DNA from: Collybia mongolica
Lineage: Eukaryota; Basidiomycota; Agaricomycetes; Agaricales; Clitocybaceae
Reading direction: 5' to 3'
NCBI GenBank assembly: GCA_013420905.1
Contig: JAAXNY010000001.1
Span: forward strand, 6,882,001 to 6,946,000
DNA: 64,000 bases
The notes under the pieces are model-generated. The model had not been told where the DNA came from. It worked only from the letters and a program-made list of their open reading frames with translations, and did not search any database. How positions within the stretch are numbered: the first letter of the stretch is position 1; each line of letters opens with the position of its first letter. The position numbers were made by a program, and so were the translations under genes. Shown here piece after piece: positions 23,201 to 35,909 of the stretch.

Positions 23201-25729
23201 GCTAACTCTGAAATTGAGTTTGAGGAGGATCTTTTGAGGAGGTGAGGGAAAGGGAAAAGGATGATATGATCAATATGTTCTGGTCTTCAAAACGGTCCCA
23301 CCGAGAATTCGGCAGCAGTATTGACAATAATACCTGTCCTGCGTCATTAATTTCGGTGATAGTGTCATGTGGATGTATTTACTCACAATTTTATCGGGGG
23401 AGGTGAGAGATATTGCTCTTACTGGTATACATTAACTTGATGGCGACGACGACTTCTGGCCAACAGGAGCCTTTTTTGTTCGGATCTACTTGATTGGGGA
23501 AAGGCCTCAAAACTCGTGTGCAGATAATCGTCCCATGATGGCCTATCGATAGCGGATCCAAGAAAAGCTACATCTACGGCTAGGTAACAAAGTCCAGGCC
23601 TTGGCGTCCCTCAACTTAACGATATCCCGGGCATGCGACGTGTATACGGGAACTGGCCCTGGTCGTAGGTCATAAATCTGGATTTAAACTGAAATAGAGC
23701 CTGAAGGCTGGAGGTTCGGAAGGACCACGTACGACAGACCTCATCCATTTACAGTGTTTCTTCCCTTGTGGTGTCATAGTCTGGTGACCGCAACGAGGAA
23801 GACAACCGGGAGAGTGGATGATACGGAATAATGCCCTGCCGAAACGCCTGTCTCTGGAGTTAACCCAATATAGCGAGCAGTTTTTGGGTCTTCTCGAGAT
23901 TTTTTGACGTTTCACTATGAGGATGACTGAAGTTCATGGATCCTTCCTCACTTACTATGCTCATAGCCAAACGTTCCAAAGGCTCAGATTTCGTGATTCA
24001 ATTAACATATAACCCTGTTAGAAATCCTTTGGGACGGACATTCAAGAAGGATTTACCAGGTGATTCTTGGTCGCACCTTGGGTGGCAGGCGCTCCTTTCT
24101 CCGAATTCTTACCCCCAACGAGGAGCTCTTGTAATAAAATTAATCAAGGTCTGTATTGCCCGTCTTGTTTTTATGACACATCAGGTGAGGCTGTAGCCCC
24201 TTGGCCTCCTGGAACCCCTATCCTTGTGTCGCAAACACCTGTCCGAATTTTCAAGATGTACCACCAGCCCATCCCCCCTCTCACTCGAATGATCGATGCC
24301 CCGGTTGTATCACCCAACGCAGTAGGACAAGATGCTTTTCTCCAATCAGCAGAAAAATACTTTCCAGAATTATGGGCACCTTTATGAAACCTAATCTCAC
24401 CCAATACCATTCTCCGGCCAACCGATTTTACAATACCTTTTCCCCGTATGTCGACGGGGGAAAATGTTATTTTCGAGAAGCTCATCGATCCCTCTCGACA
24501 TACTGTTAGATTCACAACGTTGAAGCGGCTAGGCACGGCGAGATCAGTTAAATTTGAAAATCGCTAGTGAACCCTGAGGCGAGTACATCTTCCCGCGAAG
24601 GTCATGGCTTCCCTTGGCAGTAAACATAACGCCGCTTCGAAACCATGTCCAGTCCAATTAATAGCTCCCTACACTTTCCACGCACACTCCACCCTCGGTC
24701 TCCTGCCCAGCCACGTTTTGTTTACCGATCCTGTGCTTCTAGAATTGATCTGCCAGGCGCTGGTATGTCCCTCGATTGAGGTGTCATCCCAATAAATTCA
24801 AGGGGGCATTCTAATAAGAGCTCAGGCTTCCATGTGGTACAAATAAAGATGGGCATTGTTTCCTCTTCCTTTTCCTATTCCATTATGGGACTGCACCCAC
24901 CAATCATGGGTACATATATAGGGTCCTGGTGGGTATGAAAGTTAGAATGGGTTTCTTCCAGACGTGAGGGGAGGATTGTCGATACCATCCAACAGCGGTA
25001 CTGAAAGGCGCTGAGCAGCCTGTCCTCTGTTACCCCTTTGGCCATTCCCCGAATTTTAGCTTGGCCTCAGATCTTAAAATTTTCTGTGACAGAAAGTAAG
25101 TTAATGAGGACTAGAATGAAGGGTTGAGATTCCGGAAGTATTAATCACCCCATTACTCGCCATAACGAAACCTAATGAATACGATTTCGGAAAGGTATAC
25201 CAGAACAGGAAAACAACAGTTATTTATGTCTTGCAGACCGATTTTTAAGGAAGATAGAATTATAACACGCACAACGATTCTCCACATGCTCCCATGATAG
25301 CCAGATTTCGTACCCTAGACTATCTTTGATGATTTAATAAATAGCACCGTGGTCAGATTCTTCATACCCGGTTAGAGACTTCAAGCCCAACACATCTGAT
25401 CAATTCGCCTGCCGATGAAGTGTGGCCGTCACACACCGATTAATGATCATCCGCGTCGTAATAATGATACCTATACCATCTTGAGTACATTTTGAATGCC
25501 AAGAGAAATTCCTCTCACCGCATTGAAAAGACTAGACACGACGCAATATGAATGGACTGAACAATATTTTCTAGATATAAAACCCCATCACACGCAAAAA
25601 ATCTCTCCAAATTAGCCATCAGATAAGATCGAGATGTAATCGACGTGCGACTAAAATGACTTTATAAATCAGGTTGAAGTACCTCGTCAGTAACTTTAAA
25701 ACATTGCATACCGGTCACAACCTTCCAGA
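20297..25729. other. 5.4 kb gene-poor interval
   Basis: No gene could be supported on either strand. Open stretches exist (22230-22778 +, 22830-23027 +, 23936-24390 +, 24604-24765 + ending at a GTATGT donor), but none shows a known family, and neighbouring stretches do not join in frame with confidence. AT-rich DNA with a T-rich tract (20398-20450) follows the bHLH gene; 24820-25720 is AT-rich and probably holds the Tan1 promoter. Confidence 0.3.
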
Positions 25730-27019
25730 ATGTCAGATAAATCAAAACAGATGCAGTCGGCTGATCGAAGGAAGAAGAAATATCGTTCAGTGAGCATCTG
25801 ATGCTCAAAGGTCTGCCAGATAAGTTTGGACAAGATTAGGCTCATTATTCTCTTTGCTTCTCTGCCCAGGATGGGACACCTATTTGGGGGAAACGATATA
25901 TAGAAGGACCAGGAGTCTGGGTGAGCTGTATGTGGCCACCTTTCTCAGGGGCATATCACCAATCTTGTGGCACAGGTGTAAAGGGCAAGGAGAGCCAAAC
26001 AGTTGCAGAATTATACGAGATATTCGAATCTGTTAGTGACTCAAGTCCTTGTCAGCAATGGGTTTCAGATAGCTTCTCTTTGCCAGGTCGCTTCTGAGTT
26101 ATGGCCGATGAAAGAACTTAGGCCTGGAGAATCTGCTGTAGAAGACTCAGATAACGAGCTCAGCATCGAAGCTCAGGTCGCCAAGGAAGTGTCCGCGATG
26201 AAACGGCCAAAGCCCGAGCCCCGTTTTGGTAAGAGATAAATCATCTATATATCACTATGAAATACGCTCAATATTGTGATATCGTTATCGGTTAGTAAAC
26301 TGTCAAACAAACACACCTTGTAGTGCGCTTCACCTTAATCTTTCTCTTTAATCGGGACTCAGATTGAGGATCAGTCGTCTTTATCTCCTGCAAACCGCCA
26401 GTTGATCCTGTCGAGCTGGTCTATAGGCACGTTAAAAACGTCGAACGAACTGGTATTACCCGGACACGGTATTTCCTCACCAGTTTGTGTTTCTTTGGAT
26501 TCAATATCTTCTTGAATAAGGTATACGCACCGCCTTGTGCCCGTATCGGGCTCTTGCGTCGCCAACCTTCCCGAAATCCAGGTATTGTGTAATACAATAT
26601 TTTCCTCGTACTTCTCCCGCTATCCCAAAAAGATTTTCAAAGTATGTGACATCTACAAATTTAGTCATCTTTTATTGAACGCATAATGGGTGGGGGATTA
26701 TAGTACAAGATCGAGCTTCGGATGCGGAACCACACAACGATACCACGGACCACCATCATAAACCATATTGCCGGCTGTGTCCCCGATGGTCATATGGTGG
26801 CTTTAACAGACCCAGAACTTTTCATTCTGGTTGAAGTTTTCAAGGTGATGGTAGTATTTTGCTTTTGAGCTTACCTATTGATATTCTCTCCAGAGCATTT
26901 GTGGAATTTCAATCGTTGAAAATTATTATGTGCTCCAGAAGTTCAACGTCATGGAGATAGCAAATTCCAAAAATGGCATCGAATCCCAGGACGAAAGACG
27001 AATTGTCGGGCGCGATTGA
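25730..27019 (+). CDS. TAN1: THUMP-domain tRNA acetyltransferase adaptor (Tan1/THUMPD1)
   Basis: Nine short exons (25730-25789, 25870-25927, 25976-26031, 26087-26228, 26296-26322, 26375-26468, 26521-26641, 26704-26844, 26894-27019), 274 residues. Typical landmarks in order: DGTPIWGKRYIEGPGVWVSC, KGKESQTVAELYEIFES, SIEAQVAKEVSAMKRPK, RFVNCQTNTPCIVFISCK, HVKNVERTGITRTR, YTHRLVPVSGSCVANLPEI, YKIELRMRNHTTIPRTTI, FILVEVFKSICGISIVENYY, LQKFNVMEIAN. Family role: the THUMP domain binds tRNA and helps Kre33/NAT10 make N4-acetylcytidine-12 in tRNA-Leu and tRNA-Ser, in the nucleolus or nucleus. Exon 5 is only 27 nt. It is convergent with the TEA gene, 193 bp apart. Confidence 0.95.
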
Positions 27020-27212
27020 ACGGGGAAAGTCAGGTAGAAATGGCTACAAGCGATACGCATACGTCTGCAATTATGAGTAGCTACTAGTCCGAGCATCCCA
27101 TCTACAACCTATTAATATATGTATGTGGAGGTATATATGGATTGAGTGAAGAGTCCAAATCTCCTGGGATAATTTATGATGTCAAATCTACACAAAATTC
27201 AAATGACGTGGG

Positions 27213-28875
27213 TCATCCGGGTTGATGAAAGGGAGTACTCAATGGAGGCTTGCCCTCATAGATGTTTGCCTGCTGTAGCCAGGGATTGCGGTTATAACAG
27301 CACCGCTGAGATGAACCACCTCTCGCGCAGCCCTCGTAGGCATTGTTGGGGTTCAACGACAGGTATGAGAACGGAGCGTGTGAGTAAATGACTTCTGTAT
27401 TATCGCTGCAGCGCGTTTGCACATCTTGATTATTTGTGCACGGGCTTCGGTGCGACGAAAGGACCATGCCTTGGGAAGGCCAAGAGCCATCATGATCGAG
27501 AGGCTCATTGTTTCCAGGTCGCTGTTTAGAATTCAGTTCAATCTCCGGGATTCAATATGGGCTAGATTTACCTCATGGGAAAAACTCGGATGCAACGGTA
27601 AGGTGGTGTAAGGGGGAAATACTTTGCCCTCGTGTTCAAGGCTTATTTTGTTTGGGGGCAAGATGAATCGATAGACAACAGTGATGGTCACCCCGGAGCG
27701 ATCCGTATGTCGTGATCCTACTAGAGGTCGAAGCGGGACTATTCCTTGTTGGATGGTGTAATTTATAGACTCTTAGGTGGGGAGGAGGTGCGTAAGAATA
27801 TTAGGACGGGAACTAAAATTACTGACCTTTATTTCTACAAAGGACGTTCCAGAATGCGGGAACTAGAGGTGAACCGTATATCCAGCTACGTGTTTCGGGA
27901 GGTGATGAATGACATCTCAACGATCCAACTTCGTAGTGAGTTGGTTTTTCAGATCCTTCGCAGAAGACAGAGAAGATCGTCTGATTAAATAGGGGACATG
28001 ATGAGTGGATCTCAACTGTTGAGTTCTTCCCAGATAATTCAGTGGACGGGGATATACTTTGCTGAGTTGCAATAGCAAGGTGAATTCGAAGAGGTGCTGG
28101 AGAACTGGTAACTAAATTTAAAGGTACAGCTGGAATGGGGAGTGGCCCTGGTCCGTCGTCAAGGATAATTTCAACGTCTAGTACGTTTGGCTGGCTGTAC
28201 TCGATTGGGGGTGATGGATTCTGGATCTGGGGATGGTGGGGACTTGAGGGCTGTGTCAATTTTTGGGAGTGTTCATTGCTGGAATTGCGATGTGATATCA
28301 ATTTTAGAACTGCGAGAATGGTAAGCTGTCTCCACCAAGGAACTAAGACGACAAACAAACGCTCGGCTTTTTTGCAGGTGTCTCGTAGCTGCTGGAGGCG
28401 ACTTCCAACCTGTTTCGGTGTCCTTCGTTTACCTGTCATCTCGTAGATATAGTCCGAGATGAAACGATTGCGCATGGGAAACCGCCCGAGTTGCTCAAGA
28501 GGTTTTGAGGAATGTGGTTTATAAGCCCTGAGGGCTGTATACGCGAAGCAGCATCAAATAGGTAAGTGAATGTCTCGACAAAGAAAACAGTGGTTAACCT
28601 TCAAGTAACACTGCTTCCCTGCATGATTTTGAATCAAATCGGGAACACCTTCGACAAAAATAACCTTGGGCTTACAGGTTGGGTGGCCAAACAGCCTCTT
28701 TTTTCCCCTTCATTAGTTTCCAGTTACGGCGACCAGTGACATCGATCTGTTCGGCATTTCGTGTCTTTTCTTCCGCAGAGGGACAGTATGATATATCGTC
28801 GACAGTGTTCATGGCGGTGGCGAATCCTTGTTGCTGCTGTAAAGGGCTCTGAGCGAAGTCAAAAGGCCAGTGCAT
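27213..28875 (-). CDS. TEA/ATTS-domain transcription factor
   Basis: Six exons (28875-28676, 28618-28599, 28534-28361, 28309-27827, 27771-27572, 27521-27213) sum to 461 residues plus stop. The TEA DNA-binding domain spans roughly residues 50-130: TGRRNWKLMKGKKEAVWPPN, then across a 20-nt exon EAVLLEALRAYKP, then GRFPMRNRFISDYIYEMTGK and RRTPKQVGSRLQQLRDTC, the recognition-helix signature of AbaA/Tec1/TEAD proteins. The centre is Pro/Ser-rich. The C-terminal half has a conserved-looking block GSRHTDRSGVTITVVYRFIL, possibly the partner-binding region. Known members control conidiation and filament or dimorphic growth in fungi and bind CATTCY-like sites; in mushrooms the role is little known. 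Nuclear. Confidence 0.92.
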
Positions 28876-31036
28876 GGTATATTAGTAGGTGTGAGGGATT
28901 GTAAGAGTAGGCGTTGTTTTGGTGCAAGGCACGGGTATGTAGGAGGCTTTAATACCAGACAAGGCAATATGTATTGATCGAAGAGATAAATCCGAAAGGA
29001 CTTATGTAGAGTTAGGTGACGATCGGGATCTGGAGGGTCCGAATGTTCTGAGCGAGAGGCCGCCAGTTACAAGCCATGTGCCATAAAAAGTCGGCTGGTC
29101 GGATGCGTGTAGATCCCACAGTTACCGAACAGAAGATCAGTGGTGATTTGAGGGCGAGGTTGAGACTGGTGGTCTGTTTCGACGTAACTCCTTAAGGGTC
29201 TGCAGCGGGAAGGTCCGTATTTATTTAGATGAGGAGCGAACTGTAGGTCTGCTTTAAAAAGGAATCGTTGATCATCCCCGGGAAAGAGAAACCAAGATTC
29301 TCGGGGTGAAGTGATTCTGGACTTATCCAAAATCTGGTCAGTTAAATGCATGCTTGTTCAGTGAAGACATAAGGCGGACGTTGGTCTTAGACCCTTGCGT
29401 CAAGGCGTACAGGGAGGTCCTACGAGGTCGCTGGAAAGGGTTAATATTAATATTTATGCGTCGCTTGAACAGAATTGCCGATATTGGTACCCGTCCTTGC
29501 TGGGAAGCAGGCTGTTATTTTCAATGCGAGCGATGTTTTCGGACTAAAGTCCATTTGTCTAGTACTTGACTCCCGGCGTAACTCGAACGAAAACGCTCCG
29601 AGGAACTTGCAATGCGAAGCTATGAATGATTTTGTCGTTGGATTTGTGTTTACAACTGCTATAAACTGGATTAACGCGGCGAGGTGCGGCAGATTTGGAA
29701 ATGAGCCACGGAGTGTTCGCTAGATCCGACTTGAATCTAAGCAGCAGAAGGCGGCAATTTGCTTTAGAGGTGGGCTGCCATGTCACATGTCACACCACGT
29801 GGAATTATAACGGTACGCGTTTCGGACTCAAAAGTCCAACTTGGGGGGAGGAGTATTAAAAGCGCTATGATGCCACTATGCTCTGGGCGACCCCGTTGAC
29901 AAGTCGAGTGGCGGTTCTAATTTTTCAGCAGGACAAATAAGGGGAGTGGGGTGTAGGTTTTCGGCCACGGCCTCTGTGGGGCCTGAGCAGAATCTACCAT
30001 TATCCTTCCATTGGGAGATAGTCTAAACTGACATAGCCCTCGAGACAACACAGAACACAAACAGCAGGACCTGTCAATCTTTAATTTGATCCACTGGTAC
30101 ATCGGCTATTCGCTTCGAGCTGACATGGAAAGTATCATGGCTCACAAAAGTATGGCGAAGTGGCTAGCGGTTGGCAAAGCCCTGGGGTCGGTGAAACGAA
30201 ACCACTTGACGCATATCCATAGGGAATGGGTTTGAAAAGTCTAGAGGTGCGACTCGGGGAAAAAGGAGGCTGGGGACATTCCTTGGCATTTTGTAGCAGT
30301 GAAGCATGGCCGAGCAAGGCCGAGTTTTGAGCCAAACTGGAGGGCATTACTTCTCTTTGATGACAGCTGAGTGAAGTCTTGTATGAATGTGTGGCTGGTG
30401 GGGGCATTGGGGATGGGTCTTCAGCATCATTGGGGGCTTGCCTCGTTTGCAGGGGACCACAGACGACTGAGGTCAAAGTTCAGGAGTTGACATGTTCAAG
30501 AATTCTTGTTTAGAGTGACACCTGGACAAGGATAAAATAAGAGGTACCTGGATAATTTTAAGCGACACTGCACACATTATGGAGATCAACATTTTGAGCG
30601 GAGCCATAAGGTGCCACAAAAACAGATCAGAGTATGATCGGGATATGTGTGGTAATATAACTACAACTAGAATTTGCGGTAGGTTATAGGTGGATGCATC
30701 GGAGGGGCGGTTTGGAGGGCAACTAGATTAAGATATCAAAGTGGAGTCTAAGGATGCGTTACAAGGGAAAAGAGAGATTATGATATGATGCACGTGCGTA
30801 TGCATCTAGAGTCGTTGCGCATGGTTTTGTTTCGGTGTCGGAGAATTCAGGGGGTATAGTAAAGTAGAGTGTGAATGTATGTGTGCGAATAAGTCAGGAC
30901 GGAATATCTAGATAACGGAGTGGTAGAAGCGAGAGCCGTATGAGTGACGATGTGTTCCTTGGACAGCGTCCTACATGTATGACCGTTGACGTAGGGGATG
31001 ACGGGAGACACGGCCATCATCGCCAATTCGTCAGTG
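28876..31036. other. 2.2 kb spacer upstream of the TEA gene
   Basis: No gene supported. A single minus-strand open stretch 30135-30476 (113 codons, Pro/Ser-rich) has no recognisable family. The long spacer may carry the promoter of the TEA regulator. Confidence 0.35.
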
Positions 31037-31692
31037 TTAGCGTGTCCGCACTGGAGCCAACGATGAAAGTTTAAGGCCTTGGGCCAATTCTGATTTCCAC
31101 TCTAGTCGTCTGACTGCTTCGGCATAGTCGACCCACTCTCTCCTTCGCTCGTTACTCTCCAGCCATTCCTGATCTAGGCCTGCCACATCGAGCTCATAAA
31201 AGTGGTAAGTTGTTGATGGTGTCGGTATTGTGATGACGTATCGGGTGATTGTTCCGCGAACGCCCGCTGTTTGATGGTCGTAGTAAATAGGGCAGGGCGC
31301 GGCAGAGAGGAATAGAGGAGGAAGGGGGAGAGAGCATTAGGAGGTGAGGAGACGAAGAGAGGAACAAGTAGGACCTTCTTCCAGGGCCTCTCGAGAGGCT
31401 GCAGCCTCCAACTGCACATCCGACGGCTCCCATCCACCTTTGGGCACTGAGGAACAAATGGGGAGAAGGTATGGAATTAGTTCCCGGTGTTGAGGTACTC
31501 GGCAATAGAGGACACGTCAGAGGTACAAATAAATTGGAAAATGGTCCAGAGAAAGATGATGGTAGGAAGTCACTCACAAACCCAATAATCTGGCCGTTTA
31601 CGACTGGTGACTACGAGGATTTTTCCAGCAGCTCTTGCGATAGGGATAGCACAGCACACGATGCGAGGTGAAGAACGGCCTTTTGTACCCAT
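31037..31692 (-). CDS. Nudix diphosphoinositol-polyphosphate phosphohydrolase (Ddp1/Aps1 type)
   Basis: Three exons (31692-31578, 31446-31375, 31266-31037), 138 residues. After MGTKGRSSPRIVCCAIPIAR comes GKILVVTSRKRPDYWVLPKG. The Nudix box follows, GGWEPSDVQLEAAASREALEE + AG (G-x5-E-x7-REUxEExG; the first glutamate position here is shifted/replaced as in this subfamily, and REALEE is intact). The end has TYHFYELDVAGLDQEW and RRREWVDYAEAVRRLEWK. Known members remove the beta-phosphate of inositol pyrophosphates and also cleave diadenosine polyphosphates, thereby tuning phosphate and stress signalling in the cytosol. Size is close to yeast Ddp1 minus its extension. The start was chosen because it is the only ATG upstream of IVCCAIPIAR in a short leader. 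Confidence 0.9.
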
Positions 31693-32566
31693 GATAAAGT
31701 TTATACGACGAGATTGATCTGGCTAGTTATAGGATGATTTAGTCGCTTTCACACTATCTTCATCAGCCGGGGGGCGGCGACAACTGAAGGCCGAGCTCTT
31801 GACGCACAGCAGACGACCAGAGAAAAGTGTAGCGAATGACACTGTTTCTTCGGTTGGAGCGTGGCAGGAGTGGTTACGGATTGGATTGGGATTAAGGCTG
31901 AGTTGATTGCCTGTGAAGGATAGAAAAAGGACCTATGGAACCGGAGGAGGTTGGTCAGAACATCGAGTATGGCAGATTAGTGGTGATCGGACCTAGGCTG
32001 GGGGCTTGTTTTAGCAAGCCCGGGGATTGTACTGAGACAATAGGCTAGACAAATTGGCGGCGCAGAGTATGCGGGTCCGTGTGCAGATTAAACGAGGTCG
32101 TAGATTGGAAAGAAAGTGTTGGAAATTGTCGAGGGAGAAAAAAGCGGTGATTTCAGTTTTCTGCAAAAGTAAAATTCTGTTGTGTAGGTCGTCCGGGGTT
32201 CTACCTAATTCAGCCACGCACGTTTATCGGCTTTGTGCCGCTCTCACGGCTGATTTCAAAACGATGGCGGCAAGATCGCTGGTTGCTTTGGCTTCAGCGC
32301 TTGATATAGTCAAGGACATTATATGATCCCGTTTCTAGGCCCGTGTGCAATAGACCAGCAACTACCGCCTTGACCTACTCCTTGAAAGCAATTTATGGAC
32401 ATATGGGGTGGCTATAAGCTAGTTACAGATATACGAACGAGGTTTATATTCTAGTAAGCCTTAAAGGCATTATACACGTCCAGTCAAAGATCCAAATGGG
32501 TACTCTATACTTCCAGTGATAGCGACATCCATCTCACAGACCGGGTATATAAGCTAATTTTAGCAG
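31693..32566. other. intergenic spacer
   Basis: Lies between the start of the Nudix gene and the end of the ZIP gene, both on the minus strand. I see no gene in it. An open stretch at 32054-32326 (+) is a chance frame without family features. Confidence 0.4.
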
Positions 32567-34601
32567 CTATTCATTCCAACTGGGTAGATTATGATGAGTA
32601 ACGATTGGTTTGATAGAGGAAGAGAGCTCACGCGACCAAGAACATGCACACGACACCAAATGCCATCGCTGCGAACTGTCATCCAATGAGGGGCTCATCA
32701 GTGTCTGTAGAACTAATAAGTCATACAGGATACCTACTTCCCGCATTGCTTGTTTAGCGCTTCTGCTCTCTGCAAGGAGGCTATGGTGTAAACCAGGATG
32801 TGTCAGTATTGGAGACATTGGAGTGGGATGCATGGACAGAGGGGTAATCGGCGATTGACAAAACAAAGGCGTTGATGACAATGACATACGTTGGCAGAAC
32901 AGCAACAGCACCTATATAAAGAAAGCCACCAGCCACGAATGGTATCACCTGGAGCGCGCGCGCTACGGTCAATTTTACATATACGTAAGTGAAAGATAAG
33001 TAACTTGCCAAATCGGATAATTGAAGTGTGGTGCCTAAAAGCCCTAAAGCATCCTGCCGTACACCTGCGGCAAGATCTGCCGAAACTGGCCCTGTGCCTG
33101 TTGCTGTTGCATTATGGACTGCGATCCCGATGAATGTACTAACAGATACGACCATCATATTAGGGGGCGAACTTTGATAGGACATTGATAGTGAGAATGA
33201 CTGACCCAACCTGATATTGTGACAAAGATAGAATAAGAATCCAGGAAATGATAAGCCGAAAGAGAACATGATGGACATACAAAGGCGCCTATAGCAGTCA
33301 GGAATTGTGACTGCATTGCTTGTTTCTTCGTAAATCCTGAGCGGATCAAAATTGAGTAGTCCGCAATTTCATGTGGGATCTCATGTGCGAAGCACGCAAG
33401 GGTTGTTGTTGCGCCGATGAGAGGAGATGCATAGAATGATGCTGCCATACTATATGTTCGTGAGGGGGAAAAATCATTAAGTGGTGTGAACGGATCGGAA
33501 TGAAGAGGAGCTAAAACGAAGACGCACGCCAATCCATCAGTACTATGATGAAGAGTTATTATCAGGGAACGCCAGGCCAGAATGATGTAGATGCACTAAC
33601 ATGTTGTGCACAAAGTCACCAAAAAGATTCAAATATGCCGAAAGCTTTGAAGGCCCATTCTTTGACTGAGTGGACTCGACTGAGGTAATCCCAGAATCTG
33701 ATTTCTCGGCTATTCTCGAGCGGAGGCCATTCTGGGAGGCTGTAGAATCAACGCCAGATGCCTGTGCTGTCGAGTTTTCGATGTGAGAATGAGAGTGAGA
33801 ATGAGAGTGGCCCGATATTTCATCCTCATCCCCGAGTACACGAAGCGTCTTCTCCATGAAAAAAAATGTTGCAAATCCGATGAATATGCCCAACCTGACC
33901 TTATACATAATTCACGTCTGAAGATAGAGATAGGTACGCACCCAACCAAGATATTACGCTTCTCTTCGACCATAACAAAGTGTACTCCAGAGCCTTGGTG
34001 TTCCCCCATAAACGAATGAGGGATTAGATGTAAAAAGACATCGGAAAGTAAACCACCAGTCTAGATAATGCAGTATTGAATTGAAGCACGTCTAGAATAG
34101 AAGTATGACGAACAGCGAACGCAGTCATAGTGTTCAATGTGTTTCCATTGATTTCGGCAGGAATGAAGGCAAGGATAAAGTTAGGGACACTGGAATAATC
34201 TTGAATTAGTTCTATACTTAACAAAGACATAGGAAGGAAAAAAGGCTACGAGCTGATGTAGAAAGTACCGAGAACTGAATTCCAAGCGGGACCAAATGGA
34301 AACAACCAAGCAAATACTTGTCTCATAATCGGTGACTCTTGTTCTTCAAGCGTATGTTTAAGCAAGCTCAATTTCTGCACAGCGGTACAGCTCTGTATCT
34401 CTGTTTCCTATGACCGCCTCTGGTCAGTTAACTGTCAATATATTCTAGAGGTAAATCACGCACAAAGACTGAGAACAACGCATCCGCGTTGATGACTCCC
34501 GAAGTAGTCTTCATCAAATTTTCTCCCTCTTCCATATGTGCTGTAGTATAACATGATAAAAGAGCGACGCAAAACAAAAGTAAAGTGAGACAGGAGGGCA
34601 T
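32567..34601 (-). CDS. ZIP-family zinc transporter (KE4/ZIP7, yeast Yke4 type)
   Basis: Twelve exons: 34601-34470, 34407-34250, 34189-34114, 34060-33942, 33894-33601, 33542-33528, 33449-33281, 33200-33009, 32948-32890, 32780-32738, 32675-32632, 32579-32567; 437 residues, frame closed exactly. It starts with a signal peptide (MPSCLTLLLFCVALLSCY). Membrane segments include FYISSVPNFILAFIPAEING, GGLLSDVFLHLIPHSF and LGIFIGFATFFFMEK. The His loop is GHSHSHSHSH. The metal-site motif CFAHEIPHEIADY is the LIV-1 subfamily signature (HExPHE). It ends VIPFVAGGFLYIGAVAVLP and MAFGVVCMFLVAWNE. Family role: zinc export from the ER/Golgi to the cytosol. One exon is 15 nt and intron 33008-32949 has a strong GC donor (GCAAGT). 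The exon 7/8 join (33281 to 33200) is the least certain. Confidence 0.92.
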
Positions 34602-34766
34602 GGGGGTAATTGAAGAATGTATGTAGTTGGACCCCCACGCATCAAGGTTCGGACACGATTCACTATTTACCATATGGGGGTACTTAGGCGCGCGCATCCG
34701 GCTCCCGACTCCGATCGACATTTAGGCTCATGTCAACCACCATAGGGCGTGTTCTGTACAATCACT
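34602..34766. promoter_or_regulatory. shared promoter region between ZIP transporter and HD hydrolase
   Basis: The two start codons are divergent and only 165 bp apart, so both promoters must lie here or overlap the genes. No clear TATA box was seen. Confidence 0.45.
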
Positions 34767-35737
34767 ATGTACCCCACGCAACAAGAGAAAGCCGTGATCG
34801 ACGCTGCAGAAAAGATTATGGCCGACACCATGGCTCGATATGATCCATCGCATGATGGGTACCATGGTGAATAAATACGGAACGGGGTGAGGTACGAATA
34901 GCCACTGAAAGATTTCAACAGTTCAGCGCGTTCGCAAGACGGCAATGGCAATCGCACACAATACTCCAACCCCACCTGATCTCTTCGTCGTTGAGCTCGG
35001 TTGGTGGCTTCCTTGTCATATCATTGGCCAGAAAGTTATCGCTGATCTGCCAGCTAGCTGCCCTTCTTCACGATGTTCTCGACAAAAAATACGTTGACCC
35101 TGAGAAATCATCAGATCCATACGCATTTTTTCTTCCTGTCTTCCAAGAAATGAGCTCCAAACACGGTGTGGACCTAGTTGCAGATGGTCGGGGGCGTCTA
35201 ATTGCTCGAATAATCGATAATGTCTCGTGGAGTACGGAGAAGAAGCTCAGGAAGAATGGTCTGTGGACAAAATGGCATGATGAATGTCTTGAGCTGCATT
35301 GTGTCCAAGATGCAGACCGCCTGGATGCTATCGGTGCCTTTGGTACGTAATTGAACACAACCCCACATCTTTTTCAAGGGGCCCCACTTATCCCATCCAA
35401 TAGGCATTTTGCGTTGCGCGGCATACAGCACTACCACAAATCGGTAGGATCTCGTCGTAACCTCCTTGACAGCCAGGGGTTTAACTGCTTCCCTCTAGCA
35501 CCCTACACACACCTCCTAATGATCCCGATCGGTCTCATTCCGCAATTCAACATTTTCACGACAAATTACTCCATATTCAAGACAATTTGAAGACCTCTTA
35601 TGGGCAAAAGCTAGGTGCTCAAAGGCACCAAGTGGTATGTAGAATTATCGAGGACTCACTCAGTTGGTTGACACTTTATGAAGCTCCTTGATTTTCTGGC
35701 TGCGATTGAGGATGAATACCAGGTGGACTTAAAATAA
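34767..35737 (+). CDS. HD-domain phosphohydrolase (YedJ-like)
   Basis: Six exons (34767-34866, 34922-34999, 35058-35342, 35404-35443, 35499-35634, 35684-35737), 230 residues. The metal-binding H...HD...D signature is complete: SHDGYHVQRVRKTAMAIA (first His), VVELAALLHDVLDKKYVD (HD) and VQDADRLDAIGAFG (last Asp). The C-terminal part SAIQHFHDKLLHI and LDFLAAIEDEYQVDL matches the uncharacterised fungal and bacterial HD family related to E. coli YedJ. It probably hydrolyses a phosphate ester (nucleotide or metabolite) in the cytosol; the substrate is unknown. Convergent with RFC3, 172 bp apart. Confidence 0.9.
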
Positions 35738-35909
35738 TTCACTCATGTGTGTGAATTGCATTCCGCTAATTAACTGGGGAGGCGGATGTATTCTACGACT
35801 GTAGTATGACGAGATGGATGCGGAATTGTGGGTAAAGATTTTCGCTGAGCAATCCACTCAATGATCATAACACTTCAACGATAACGAGCCTATATGACCT
35901 CCTTGCCCT

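Noticed and set aside
31174..31577. Pro/Ser-rich minus-strand frames of 87 and 127 codons
   Set aside because: They are shifted readings through an exon and introns of the Nudix gene, whose Nudix box lies in another frame.
33954..34260. Broken donor in the ZIP gene after FYIS
   Set aside because: A normal donor (agctc|GTAGCC) two codons further gives FYISSVPNF in phase, so no defect is needed.
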